The position numbers and the translations under genes are program-made. This document shows positions 14,001 through 25,498 of a stretch of DNA of 64,000 nucleotides, in pieces. Origin of the DNA: Schizochytrium sp. TIO01. Taxonomy: Eukaryota; Sar; Bigyra; Thraustochytrida; Thraustochytriidae. The stretch covers positions 957,501-1,021,500 of the forward strand of contig SMSO01000004.1 of assembly GCA_004764695.1 (NCBI GenBank), in the 5' to 3' direction. The notes under the pieces are model-generated. The model made no database searches, was not told the origin of the DNA, and saw nothing but the letters and a program-made list of their open reading frames with translations. The first letter of the stretch is position 1. Each line of letters begins with the position of its first letter.

Positions 14001-15191
14001 CAGACAGAACAGAAACAGAAACAGAAACAGAAATAGGCAACAGTGACAGCAGCGACAGGAAAGCGCGCTCGCTCGGCCCTTCGCACGCGCCAAGTCAACC
14101 AGCGCGGGCCTCACGACACCACTTGCGGCGGGCTCCCACCCGGACCAACCCTCCCCCAGACCCGCGAGCCGCGCCCCCGCGGGAAACGAGAGACCGGCGA
14201 GCGGCAGTGCAATCGATCAATCGTCCTCGGCAGCGTGGCTTACTCAAAGCAGCTAGGGCCGCAGCTAGCCGAAAACATAGGAGCTAGTCGCGCCTCTCGG
14301 CTCGTAGGCGAGCGGGCAAGCGAGCAAGCGCCCTCCGTCGCAGCAGAGCCGCAGGACGGAGGTCCGCCGAGGAGGAAGGGGCCTGGCGCCTGCCTGTCTG
14401 CAGCGCTCCTCTTGAGAGAGCTCCCCGTTGTTGTATTCGTTTGTTGCCGCTTCTCACTCAGTGTTCTTCGGGCGTTCTTTCGGCGGCGTTCGGGCGTTCT
14501 TTTCGTCGATTTCCTTTTCTTCTCTCTCTCTCTCGCTCTCTTTTTGTTTGTTTGTTTGTTTTTAACTTTCACCACCTTCTTTCTTATTCCTTTCCCCCAC
14601 TGCCCCTACAAGTGCCCTCACATCGAGCCCCGTTTCTTCCTCCTCTCTGGCCCTCTGGGAGATTTAGAGGCAGAGGAAAAGAAGAAAGAAAGAGAGAAAG
14701 AAAGAATAAAATAAATAAAAGAATAAAAAGCAAACTAAGAAAGGCCCAACAAACGGAGTAGGCTTCGCGGTCAGGTCGAAGCCAGCGGGCAATCAGCCTC
14801 GGGTGCTTCGCGAGGACCTGTGGCAACAGAGAGCAGACCTCGCACGCAGGAAAGGAGTGATACCCAGCGGAGGGAGGCGAAAAGAGGCACAGAAACTGCC
14901 CTGCCGACTTTCTTCATTGATTGAACCCGCACCGAGTGGTGTGGCCTCTGCTCTACCTATAGGAGAGGAGCTCGCGCTCGCTCGTAGGCCGCACCTGCTT
15001 TCTTGCAGCAGGCCTTGGAAAGCACAAGAACCAGAGGAGCGGAGCTCTGGCACTCGCCCACTCATAGAAAGCGGAACTTAAAAGACGCTCTAGAGCCACA
15101 CTCGTGCTGGCCCTGGGTGGGAGACCTTATTGATACGTTCTATATATATACACATACATACACTCGTACAAGCGCACTCCTTTGACTGAAA
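11043..15191. other. Gene-less DNA upstream of the AP2 gene
   Basis: No supported gene. It contains an (AAAC)n array at 11731-11790, (CTTT)n near 12657-12691, (GAA)n near 12819-12855 and (GAAA)n near 13286-13325. GC-rich DNA at 14040-14500 carries a 223-codon plus-strand frame of compositionally odd residues with no domain. The last kilobase may include promoter and 5' leader of the AP2-domain gene; a TATATATA run lies at about 15140-15150, 40-50 bases before the ATG. Confidence 0.45.
11731..11790. repeat. (AAAC)n microsatellite
   Basis: About 15 copies of AAAC on the plus strand. The same unit, in the same orientation, forms the arrays at 10898 and 49556. Confidence 0.95.
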
Positions 15192-16949
15192 ATGCTGCCA
15201 GTGGGACAAGCAGTGCAAAACTTTGGAGGCGACATGCAGCCGCAACAGCAACAAATGTCAAATGGAGCACCTCAAATGCAACAGCAACAATTTGCTGCTT
15301 TCTACCCCCAAATGTTTGCTCAGCAAGGTTACTCCTTCGGAAACAACAATAATGACAACAACAATATGCAGGCCATGTTCTACATGCAGGCAGGGCAGCC
15401 CAGCATGCAGATCATGCAGCAAAACGGTGGATCCGCAGTAAACAACAACAACCAGCAACAAAGTCTTGTGAACACTCTCTCGCGCGACAATAACAGCAAC
15501 AACGCCTCCCAACCATCAAACAACAACCAACAACAACAAATGCAGCAGCAACAACCTCAAAACTCTCTCGCGCAACAGTTTCAACAGATTTTCTCAAAAC
15601 AAAACAACAATAACAATACCACAGGATCGATGCCAACGACCAAAAGCGAGAACGGGACGTCCAGCACAGACTCGATGCAGTCCTCTGAGCACGAAAGATC
15701 AATCTCAAGCGCAGCTTCTACACACAGTAATTCGCAACGATCCCAATACGGAGTTAGTAATGATGCATCATCCACAAGCTCCACAACATCTGTTCTGCAG
15801 CAAGTCTCACAACAAATGCAACAACAACCACAACAACAAATGAACAGCATGCAACAGCAGGTGCAGCAGCAACCTAATTTTGCCAATATGTCAGGTTCAT
15901 ACACTATTCCACCTGGTTACACTCTCGCACAAGCGCCAAATGGTCAGACTGTGTTGGTCCCAACAGGGCCTCAACAATACCAGTCATACTTCCAGCCGAA
16001 CTCAAATAGCTTTTCCCAGATGCAACAACAACAACAGCAAGGTGGGCCGTCAATGGTGTCAAATATTGACCCACAAAACCAAAACGCATCGCGATTCTTT
16101 CCCTCCGGTTTTATGACTCAAAATGGCCCCATGGATGGCACCAACTCTTTTGATATGACAAAGGTCCAGCTCTCCGCACCGGTCTCCGCGAACCTCAATG
16201 CAAAGGGTGTAAGCTCCAAATACCGTGGCGTGTCTTGGCACCGCCGCGATAAGGCTTGGACTGCACGGATTTGGAACAATGGTAAAAGTGAACATCTTGG
16301 TACCTTCACCACTGAACTACGCGCTGCTCTTGCTGTGGATATTAAAGCAGCCGCTTATTTTGGTGACACTTTTGCTGAATTCAACTTCCCTTGCGAAGAT
16401 GAGCGAAGGAGACTCATTTGGGTCTTTATGCAACCTGACATTAAACCCTCTTCCCGTCTCCTTGAAATTATGGCAGACCCTAATATTGCTGTCAAGTACC
16501 TCGCAAAGTGCTCCAGTCGCCGCAAGAACCGTAAACGTCTTGCCGCGGCCATGGCCTCAAACAACAGTTCCAAGGGAGACAACGAATCTGGTTCCAGTGT
16601 TTCAAGCCAAACAACGGGTTCTTCCAAAGTAAAAAATTCGAAAGCGCGCCGCCGCGATGAGTGTGAGCCCCATATTATTGGCCTCGACAAACTCCGTCCG
16701 CATCAGCACCAGCGTCAGGCTGAGGGCGCCTCTGACTCATCAGATTCTCGCTTTGATTCAAATGGATCGAATGATATTATCAGCAAGTCCTCGGCTCTTC
16801 GATCAAGCCCCTCAGATACAAGAAAAAAATTCCTTCGTAACCCTGGTCAAATCCAGAGTGGAAGTTGCTCGTCTGGGTCGGCATCTTCACTTTCGAATGA
16901 GGGAGATTCCGGTGTTCCTAGCTTGACGTCATTCGGCGGAAAGCATTAA
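15192..16949 (+). CDS. AP2-domain protein with Gln/Asn-rich N-terminus
   Basis: Single-exon protein of 585 residues, probably a sequence-specific transcription factor acting in the nucleus. Residues 1 to about 330 are dominated by runs of Gln, Asn, Ser and Met, a composition typical of activation or prion-like regions. One AP2 domain follows at about 341-402, with SKYRGVSWHRRDKAW, a WTARI strand and the AAxAVDIKAAAYFG-type helix, ending in FAEFNFP. A basic cluster, SRRKNRKR, at about 440-447 may be a nuclear localisation signal. The tail is Ser-rich. An in-frame TGA sits two codons before the ATG, which fixes the start. It converges on the Der-type gene. AP2 domains bind DNA in plants, apicomplexans and other protists; the target here is unknown. 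Confidence 0.9.
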   Translation: MLPVGQAVQNFGGDMQPQQQQMSNGAPQMQQQQFAAFYPQMFAQQGYSFGNNNNDNNNMQAMFYMQAGQPSMQIMQQNGGSAVNNNNQQQSLVNTLSRDNNSNNASQPSNNNQQQQMQQQQPQNSLAQQFQQIFSKQNNNNNTTGSMPTTKSENGTSSTDSMQSSEHERSISSAASTHSNSQRSQYGVSNDASSTSSTTSVLQQVSQQMQQQPQQQMNSMQQQVQQQPNFANMSGSYTIPPGYTLAQAPNGQTVLVPTGPQQYQSYFQPNSNSFSQMQQQQQQGGPSMVSNIDPQNQNASRFFPSGFMTQNGPMDGTNSFDMTKVQLSAPVSANLNAKGVSSKYRGVSWHRRDKAWTARIWNNGKSEHLGTFTTELRAALAVDIKAAAYFGDTFAEFNFPCEDERRRLIWVFMQPDIKPSSRLLEIMADPNIAVKYLAKCSSRRKNRKRLAAAMASNNSSKGDNESGSSVSSQTTGSSKVKNSKARRRDECEPHIIGLDKLRPHQHQRQAEGASDSSDSRFDSNGSNDIISKSSALRSSPSDTRKKFLRNPGQIQSGSCSSGSASSLSNEGDSGVPSLTSFGGKH

Positions 16950-17836
16950 ATTAAATACCCAATGCGGTAAACGCTTTTGCTTCTTGTGTACGATTTCAAC
17001 CTTTTCTTTGCTAATGATTTGAATTATTTTTCACCTTCTCTTTGTATTCTTTTCAGCTGTTTTCTTCAGCATTAGTGGTTATAGCTCTCTTCTGTCTCCG
17101 AGACTGCGGGATAATGATAGAAAACCCTTTACAAGAAGAATGCTTTTTAAGTTTCGAACAATCATCATGCCTAGCGCATCTCCATCCGGTGTGATTTTAT
17201 TTTTTTAAATTTATTCGCGCAGTGGCTGGCACATTATGCACATTTTTACAATCAACGGAGGGGAAGGACTTTTTTTCTTTCTAAAATGGCAAGCTTCTCA
17301 AGAAGCTCTCGCATGTTACTCCATCCTAGAAAGCGCAACTGAATTAATTTTGCTCCATGAAGAACCAAACACCTATCATTTCACATGCCAGAGTAAATTT
17401 TCATTTATTGAGTTTGAAACATCGCAATATTGCGCACATGCTGGGTGGATAAAAAAGAATATTAAGTTCACAGATTTGTTCATAGTTTGTGTATCAATTT
17501 ATTGCAACAAATATAAGGGTTTTATAAACTTCTTGTTTTCTTGGTTGTTTGGTTGCTCGTCCCTAATTGAACAGACGAGCAACCGCCCCCGTTATGAGCA
17601 CTGATGGATCGCAACACAACAGCGACACTCCTTCTAGTCGCAAAATCTCCCCTACTATAAAAAGAGAGGCGATGCGTAATTCCCGGTTCAACAGCACTGA
17701 GGTGCTTGAAGCACAGTGACATTCACAAGCGCTCATCTCTCTAAACGACTGTATAGAGTTGCATTGTTGAATCGACTTTATTATGCTGCTTTTATGTTGC
17801 TGGATCACAACGAGAGCGGGGGGGGGAGCGATGAAA
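16950..17836. other. Convergent intergenic region
   Basis: This 887-bp stretch holds the 3' ends of two convergent genes. Frames inside it, such as one of 122 codons at 17236-17604, show no domain. It contains a perfect 11-bp hairpin at 17551-17584. Confidence 0.6.
17551..17584. other. Perfect 11-bp stem-loop
   Basis: GGTTGCTCGTC at 17551-17561 is the exact reverse complement of GACGAGCAACC at 17574-17584, leaving a 12-base AT-rich loop. It lies in the 3' flank of both convergent genes, so it might affect RNA 3' ends in either direction; that role is inferred. Confidence 0.85.
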
Positions 17837-19948
17837 CTACTTCCCAGGCTTCTCCTTTGAGGGGGACTCGCCTGGCTTCTGAGCGCCCGGACTCTTGCGA
17901 GGGGGCTTCGGTCGACGGCCCTTTTCATCATTGCCGCGAACGGTAATACGCAGAGGCACACCGCCCATACCAAAGTGCTTGGTGATACTATTCTGGAGGA
18001 AGCGTTTGTATGAGTCAGGCAAGATGCTTGATTTTGCCTTCATGCGGTTTACAAATGCTACAAAAGTAGGTGGTCGAGTTGAGGCTTGGGTGATGTATTT
18101 GATCTTCAAAGGTCCAGAGCGCATCCGACCGTCCTTAACCTTAACGCCCTTCGAAGCAGGCGGGCGCTGTTGCATCTGTGCCATTGCAAGCCACTCATTG
18201 AGCTTGTGCGTGGGAATACGCGACCGCCAACGATCATATGTTTCAATGACTGTCGGCAGCAGCTCATTCACGCCAACACCCTCAAGAGCTGACATCGGAA
18301 CAACGGGGATGCCGCTTGCCATCGGAATTGCAGCCTCCACATGATTTCGCACAAACTCAATCACGTCCATGTTAGCATTCGTTGCTGCGATGTGCGCCTC
18401 TGCCAAATCGCATTTATTAGCAGCAACGACTAAGCCACGTCCTTCATCAAGAACTCGACGAATGATCTCCAAGTCGTGCTTACTAAGTGGTCCAGTTGAC
18501 TCTGGATCGCGTGCCTGTGCCATGACATCAATCACTACAATCACCACAGATGACCGGTCCAATGCCCTCAGCGAGCTTTGAATAGACAGATCCTCGAGAT
18601 TGGCATCAAGCTTATTTGTCTTTCCCAGCCGCAAATCTGTATTCACACGCTTTCGTGCCTCTGCTTCCGCGCGTGCACCACTTGCCCCAAACAGCCTTGT
18701 TCGAGATCTAATTCCAGCTGTGTCAACAAGTCGCAAACGGCGATCGTTGTACTCCCAATCAATCGCAATTGCATCTCGGGTCAGACCTGGCATGGGGCCA
18801 GCGATACACCTCTGCTCACCAATAATTGTGTTCACTAAAGTGGACTTTCCCACATTGGGTCTTCCAACAATCGCAATATGCAAAGCATCACGCCGTTCCT
18901 CCATGCGCCTTACCAGCTTTGCTCCAGTGGCAGGGGCCTCGTTAGCGGCAACCTCTGACACCAGGATAGCTTCCTCAGCGAGGTTCTCAGCAGAATTTGA
19001 GGCGATGAACTTCTCCCGAGCAAGCTTGGCTTTAACACCACTCTCAATAGCAAATGGAAGAAGGGCGTTGTGGACATCGCCAAAACCTTGTCCATGCTCC
19101 GCAGAGACTGGAATGGGTTCTCCGAATGTGAGTTTGTAGCAATCCACGAGAAACTGGCGCCAGTGTTGGTCACCATCGACTGCCCACGAGAATGCCTCTC
19201 CACGGCCTTCAGATTTGTTAGCTAGCAACACGAATCCTGTTGAGAGTACAGTTCCGTTCTCATCGCGGATTCCATGCGAGGTTCGGACCTGTCGTCGAAC
19301 CCATCGTGCGAGCTCAACATCTTCGGGACTAATGCCCTCTTGAGCATCCACGACCATCATTACCACATCTGCACGATGAATTGCTTGTGACATTTGGAAA
19401 TGCATAGCATCCACAAGCTCAGTACCATGCATTGGCGCAAGAAGCTCTGTAGGTCGCTGACGTTTTTTCTGCGCGATGTTTTCAAAACCGCCAGTATCGC
19501 ACAGCATGAAGTCCAAGCCGCCCAGAGCTCCCTCGCCTTCCTTGCGATCGCGAGTGGTACCAGGAACTGCGCTCACAATGGCGTCACGCTTGCTTACCAT
19601 TCGGTTGTAGATTGTGGACTTGCCCACGTTTGGTCGACCCACAAGCACTACAGAGAATTTACCAAGGTCAAAGTCATGCTTGGGAGCGCCGCGCGACGTG
19701 AGGACACCCTCACGTTTACGCAATACATCACCAGTCTCAATGGCCTGAAGACCGTGGCGAACGGCATCTGCAACTTCAGCGTCACCTACAAGGCGGCTCT
19801 CGTGGGCCTGATTTGAAGTAACGTCAGAGCTTAGGAATCTACGCGATAAACCTGAGACACTCCGAGGTCCGAGCAGAGGCAACCCACGAGAGGAAGCACA
19901 TACTTGGTATACTTGAAGACGTTGTTGGCGCAGGATTGAAGAAATCAT
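17837..19948 (-). CDS. Der/EngA-type double GTPase, organellar
   Basis: Protein of 703 residues with two tandem Era-like GTPase domains, the hallmark of Der/EngA, which helps mature the large subunit of bacterial-type ribosomes. P-loops GRPNVGKS occur at 104-111 and 362-369. G3 motifs are DTGG near 151 and DTAG near 409; G4 motifs are NKSE near 244 and NKCD near 511. The C-terminal KH-like domain lies at about 600-680. Residues 1-45 are Arg/Ser-rich with few acidic residues and include RRFLSS, as expected for a mitochondrial or plastid leader. Bacterial Der is roughly 440-500 residues; the extra length is the leader, the linker between G domains, a segment at about 420-460 in G domain 2, and a basic Pro-rich tail. 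No intron is needed. Confidence 0.93.
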   Translation of the reverse strand: MISSILRQQRLQVYQVCASSRGLPLLGPRSVSGLSRRFLSSDVTSNQAHESRLVGDAEVADAVRHGLQAIETGDVLRKREGVLTSRGAPKHDFDLGKFSVVLVGRPNVGKSTIYNRMVSKRDAIVSAVPGTTRDRKEGEGALGGLDFMLCDTGGFENIAQKKRQRPTELLAPMHGTELVDAMHFQMSQAIHRADVVMMVVDAQEGISPEDVELARWVRRQVRTSHGIRDENGTVLSTGFVLLANKSEGRGEAFSWAVDGDQHWRQFLVDCYKLTFGEPIPVSAEHGQGFGDVHNALLPFAIESGVKAKLAREKFIASNSAENLAEEAILVSEVAANEAPATGAKLVRRMEERRDALHIAIVGRPNVGKSTLVNTIIGEQRCIAGPMPGLTRDAIAIDWEYNDRRLRLVDTAGIRSRTRLFGASGARAEAEARKRVNTDLRLGKTNKLDANLEDLSIQSSLRALDRSSVVIVVIDVMAQARDPESTGPLSKHDLEIIRRVLDEGRGLVVAANKCDLAEAHIAATNANMDVIEFVRNHVEAAIPMASGIPVVPMSALEGVGVNELLPTVIETYDRWRSRIPTHKLNEWLAMAQMQQRPPASKGVKVKDGRMRSGPLKIKYITQASTRPPTFVAFVNRMKAKSSILPDSYKRFLQNSITKHFGMGGVPLRITVRGNDEKGRRPKPPRKSPGAQKPGESPSKEKPGK

Positions 19949-20151
19949 TTTGTTTTGATTGAAGGATCACTTTGTTTGATGAGCAAAAATTGTCAAATCC
20001 CACAGAGCGCCAGATCTCGTAGCTGCTGTTGTTTTTCTTGTTTTTCTTGTTTTTCTTGTTTCTGCTGTTTCTGTTGCTCTTGTATTATGCAGTAGTTATG
20101 CAGTAGCGTCGGTTGCAGAGCGACCAATGCTCACAGCTCGCTCTGCTTGGA

Positions 20152-20424
20152 CTAGGTAGACGCGTCTGTTCCCTGAGTTGCCTTGGCTACAACCTTGGAG
20201 GTGGCCTCCACAAAGGGTAGCAGCACCTGCTGGCGGTGCTGCACGAGGCAGTTCGCGTGGGCGTCAAGAACGCGCAACTCCGAGCGCAAGCTGGCGATCT
20301 CTGCTGCAATGGCCTCGTACGCCGTCTCCGCGCGTACGGAAGCAGAAGGTTCTGCGTTGGCCGGGGTGTTGGAGGAGCTAGAGCTGGAGGAGAAGGCGCC
20401 TCGGGAAGAGAAGTCCATGACCAC
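20152..20424 (-). CDS. Small predicted coiled protein
   Basis: A 90-residue frame starting 204 bp upstream of the Der-type ATG, on the same strand. It has a Ser-rich front (seven Ser in a row near residues 12-18), then a regular Ala/Leu/Glu/Arg helix from about residue 30 to 85 suited to a coiled coil. Codon use resembles the neighbouring genes, with GC-rich third positions. I do not recognise the family. The size and single helix recall small subunits of coiled-coil assemblies, but no motif supports a specific one. It could also be a spurious frame. Confidence 0.5.
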   Translation of the reverse strand: MVMDFSSRGAFSSSSSSSNTPANAEPSASVRAETAYEAIAAEIASLRSELRVLDAHANCLVQHRQQVLLPFVEATSKVVAKATQGTDAST

Positions 20425-23400
20425 TCAAGTCTATGTAATGTATTATATTGGAGAGATATGTATTTATTTACTTATTTATTTATTCACTCATTCACTCATT
20501 CAGTGATTTATTCATTGATTCATTCATTTATTCAATCAATCAATGTCTCATTTACCCTCATATTCTCTGCTTTCAAGGTGGGAAATCTTCTTCAATCAAT
20601 CAAATCAATCAAGCAACTCCAAATCAGCAGCAAAACCTGTCATTGCAAGGCATGCATGCGGACGTAGGTGCGGTACTTTATTGTTGCCTAATTGTGACGA
20701 TCAATTAAGGAAGCAACAAGCAAGAGATCAACGCGCGCGGAACTTGGATACTCTCAGCAAAGAACCAACATTTCCAGCCAACAATCATCTGTTCACAAGA
20801 GAGAAAAGCCAGCCAACAATGAGGTTCACAACGAGGAATCAACAAAAAATAGCAGAATAGCCAACAACAAACTCTACGCAGGTACTAACTAACCATCTAT
20901 TACAGCGCTTCATTTACACTTTACCTTTTATTCTTATCTACCTACGACTACATAACATAGAGAAATGACCTGCTAGCAAAGATAGCTAACTGCTATATAG
21001 CACATCCTCTAGCCGGCGTAGCTAGCATATATGGTAGTAGTAGTATTCCTAAAACTGCTTTTCTGTAGTGCGATGGTGAAAGCACGCACGTTCCTTGGCT
21101 ACCCATGGAGTGTAATCGCCAGCTTTGATGAGCTGAAAGGGTCCTTCATGGGCAATGGAGTTCGATATCATAATCAATAATAAATTTCAAGTGAAAACCA
21201 GGAAAAGCAACCTGCCGCTTAGGATACAGACAGGGATTCCTTGGCATTGTTATGCTGATCCAGAATACATTTTATTCTTCTTCCGTTTTGAAAGGTTAAG
21301 TACAACTCAGAAGATAGGTGGCAACCTATTTACGGACGCCGCGACCTCTAGTTGGAGTACTGATGCTAATCTACCCTATACCAAAACACTGCAATGCGCT
21401 GGTCTGATCCCCCCATATCTTGGCATTATATTTGACCCGAAATACACTGTACTCCGTTAAACCCAGAGCACTTAATTGACCCTTAGTTAGGGAGAACTCG
21501 ATAAGTTGCTGAGAGGATGGAGTTTCTCAGCAAGCAAGCAAGCATTCATTTATGAACCTAGGTATCTATGCATCTACCTATCTACGCATGTATCTGATGA
21601 TATCACCAGAAAAGCGCATTAAACTACAGCGTAATACAAATTACACAAGGAATCTCGAAACTTCTCAGAATAAGTAAAATCTCCTATCATATAGTAGTAG
21701 CTATATAACAGTGGGAAGGAAGGTCCTTGTTTCATACCTTCTTTTCCATTTCTCTGTTTCCTTTTCTTTTCCTTTTCGAAATGGAAGAGGAAAAAGAAAA
21801 AACTACGCGAAGAACCTCTTTTTCTTCTCTTTCTTTTCTTTTCTTTTCTTTTCTTTGTTCTGTTCTTTACGTAAGTACCTCATAAAAACTTTTATTTATT
21901 TATTGTTTTTTAATAAAATAAGAATAACAAATACTTAGGCCTACATTTATACTTTATAGATAACCTGAAACAATATTTAACTTATTTTATTTTATTTATA
22001 TAAATTTAAAAAGTCGTTTCTTTAGGGAACAGCTAGTTATATTTTAGTTCTATTACCCCCGGAACAGGGGTAGTTTTGTGAACAAAGGAAATTACGAGAA
22101 TCAAGGTCATAGTAGTAGGTAGGACCATGGACTAATAAAACAGTGCCTTTCTCTCTATATACTACATAGTACTATTGCTTTGGTATGCTCCTCTCGCGAC
22201 TAAGGACCTAATCAAAGGAGCATTCTGTTATAGCATGTTAGTACAGAGCTACAATTACGGTAGATGCTCTTGTGTTCACGGGTAGTTTTACTTGGGTCGT
22301 TCGTCAGCCTTGTCAGGACAAGTGGTCAATAGGTCTATCTATTTATTGGGAATCTCTCTCTTCCTGGTCGGCTTTTAGATTGTGTTGCTGTATCCAGGCC
22401 CCGTTGTATCTAGTTGGTTTTTTGTTTAAAGGCAACTTCTGTTCTTTATAAAAACAATTCACCAAGTAGTGAGCAGAGGATAAATGAAGATATTAAAAAG
22501 TCTATTGGATTAACTTGCACATCCTCAGAAAGAGTAATGAAAGAAGTGGCTTCTCGCGGCATCCAACTGTAGGGCTCTGCTAAATGCTCAATTTTTCTCA
22601 CTAAATGTGGTCTCATATAAGTAAGGGGACTATTGTGCATGATATGAAGGTGTGCCTCAATTTGATTTTGATGCTGAGATAGCATAAACTACAAATTAGA
22701 ATATGTGAAAGCTACATTTTGTTATTCACACGATAGGTTGTGAACATGTCCTTTGCTTGAAGTGATATTAGTAATAAATAGTTTGGGAATAAACTAATTG
22801 GGTCTTGGAAAACAGATGCTTGTTTGAGACTGCTCCCGCGTAAATACACATTGATAATGATCGTGAGTATGTTTCCAAGGTTTGAAGTTTTTTTTGAATC
22901 TGCTCTTTCTACAGTAGTGTACTGAATATTTACTCCGTTCTGCCAGGCATCAAACCAGAAATATCGCTATGTTGTAATCACAGTGTGAGATGTACAACAT
23001 AATCCGCCGCGGGGAGGGTATCTCATGTTAATTTGTTCATGGAACGTGAGAAGCAAAATATAGGCTCTCGACACTCCGATGCTGAGGTTGGCACAATGAC
23101 AATAATATGCTTATGTGTAAATCGCTCTCGACCCTTTTTAACGACAAAAAAATTGATATGCAAGAGGCAACTTCCCCTTTTGGTTAATATAAGTACAATA
23201 CTCACAAGGACAACGCAGCTGATTACTGGAATAATGTGCTTAAAGATACTAGAAATACACGATGAAATATCTGTATTGACTTCTGAAATGTTCAATCAAA
23301 GTAACTGGTGATTAGGCATTCTAAGGTAGAGCATCAAGTACTTAGACTTACATTGGAATAGAACCACACATCCAGACTTGCGTGGTTGAGAAAACATGAA

Positions 23401-25498
23401 CCAAAAGTGTACATTCACATTCCCTGGAATCTGAATTAATAATTGAAGAGACGAGTTAACCTCTAGCCTCGTCAGTTATGTCTAGCACAGATTATATATG
23501 GCTTAGACTCACAAAATTTAGCATGGATCAGTCTACCTTGGGCTTCAAGGACAACAGATCGCTAGATCTTTAAGCCGTAGATTATTATACCTTCTCAAGC
23601 CTTCTCAAAATCTTCGTCAATTATTATGCCCTCATCTTCGTAGCCAACTTCTAGCTAATTGCACTCGTCTTGCAGCAATCACTTTGAAGAAAGCCTTAGC
23701 ATTGAAGTTAACATGCACACAAACAGGGGCAGGCAGTAGTTCATTCATGTGCATGCATTATGAAAATTAACGTGCAAGTTTCTTACCATGAGCGATATCA
23801 TTGGAGATAGCTATTTCTTAGAGTGCTGCAGTCTGCACCTCTTTTGAACTTTGGAAAACTAAAGGTGTAAGACAGCTTTTAATGTGGTACTAAATGAGAC
23901 TCAGAACTGAAAAGGTAACAGAATACGTGATTATGAGTAGTTCAAAATGAGTTCGGAATCGTCCCGATTATCGCTATTCAGAGTAATAAATATATATGTA
24001 TATATTCGCGGGCCGCGCATTAGAATGACCTTTGAGCCCATTATACTTATTGTCTAATAAACAACATGAGTTTCTGTCTCGAACCGAGATATGCGAGTAG
24101 CTTCTTCTTCTTTCCTTCATAGAACAAAAGTGGTATACTTCAAGAAGAAAGAGGAAAGTAAACAAACAACTCACATGCGAACCCTTGGCATAGAAAAGAA
24201 GTAAAGGGTAGTGTGTATTCATTTGTAATGTGCAAAAGCCACCGACAAGCGTTAACGTTCAGCAACGCACTCGCTCTTGTTTTTAACATAGTTGATTTTA
24301 AATTTTAAATGTGTTCTTCCTCATTTATCAGATAGCTGGTTTGATCTTGGTAGAATTTGAAATATGCAATATAGGGTTGCATAAAATTCAAGGTTCTCAA
24401 AAGGATGTCAGTTATTTTTACTTAGGTAAGAGTTTCTGCAAGTGTTTTGTTTGCTTGAGTCTCTGGTAAACATATGCAATTTTCGATAGTTTGTAGATCG
24501 ATTGCAGAGTAGTATCAAACCCATGATTTAACGTAATTTTTATTTCATCTGGCTAGAACGACGTGCTTCATCATTTCTCTACTTCTGATGAAGAAGGCAA
24601 ATGGCTTGACTTCCCTTCGACTTGTGGCTTACAATAAAATATGTTACCAAAATGTTATAACAATCATTTGTAAAGCAGCCATCTAGAAAGTTAAAGGCCC
24701 TATGCATTTTTCACATGAATTACCGCCAGTCCGCCTGATATATTTTAAATACAAGGCCTATATCTGTCCGTTTATGGGCCGGTATTAATTCTATGGCAAC
24801 ATTATTTTCGTGATAAGCTCTGCTCTTGCACTTTACTAAAAGCAATTTTGTATGCGTGCATGACGTATTGCATGGAACTTGTATTAGGGTGTTCAAAAAC
24901 GATGCATGATACATGATTCATAAATGACAGTATACTGACAGCATGACACATTCCATGGAACTTGTATTAGGGTGTTCAAAAACGATGCATGATACATGAT
25001 TCATAAATGAAAGTATACTGACAGCACTCGTAATCTCAAGAATATCAAAATTGTATTGTATGAACCAACAATTAAGTGTTGCCTAATCAAAGAACTCCTC
25101 TATATGCTGAAAGATTACCACAACATACATACAGTCAGGTTTGATTCGCTATGAATGCATACCTAATCAACTACAATTATGCGACGTTTCAACTTTTTTA
25201 TTTCACATTTTATTCATTTCCAGGACACTATTGTCCTCATTTTACCTAATTGACTTTTTGTTGGACAAAACTGATGTTCAATCTTTATCTCTTACTTGTC
25301 GGAGTTTAACATTTCTCATCATCTGTGTGATCGGATAAATTCCACATTGCAAACTTCGTGAATACGAACTTATGATTACATACTAACACCTCTCAAAGCC
25401 TGCTTCTTTTGTCGAATTTTATAAATATTGATGAAGATATACCCCCAAGAAGATTTGAAATTAGTCTTACACTAATCCTTTGCGAGATAAAACATTAT
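20425..25498. other. Long AT-rich intergenic region
   Basis: About 5 kb without a supported gene. TTTA/TTCA-type simple sequence lies near 20458-20550, and an AT-rich island lies at 21880-22020. Weakly coding-like frames near 21073-21180 and 21155-21460 (plus) have no recognisable domain. From 22.4 kb on the DNA is plain AT-rich sequence without microsatellites, with one 83-bp tandem duplication at 24858-25023. Confidence 0.5.
24858..25023. repeat. 83-bp tandem duplication
   Basis: Two adjacent copies, about 24858-24940 and 24941-25023, share a long almost identical core beginning at CATGGAACTTGTATTAGGGT. Only a few substitutions separate them, so the duplication is recent compared with the decayed surroundings. 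No gene is involved. Confidence 0.9.

Noticed and set aside
14043-14714. 223-codon plus-strand frame
   Set aside because: Composition changes abruptly from Arg/Gly-rich to Phe/Leu-rich to Lys/Glu-rich along simple-sequence tracts, with no domain.
17236-17604. 122-codon plus-strand frame between the AP2 and Der-type genes
   Set aside because: Lies in a convergent 3' region, has AT-driven composition and no motif, and runs into the hairpin.
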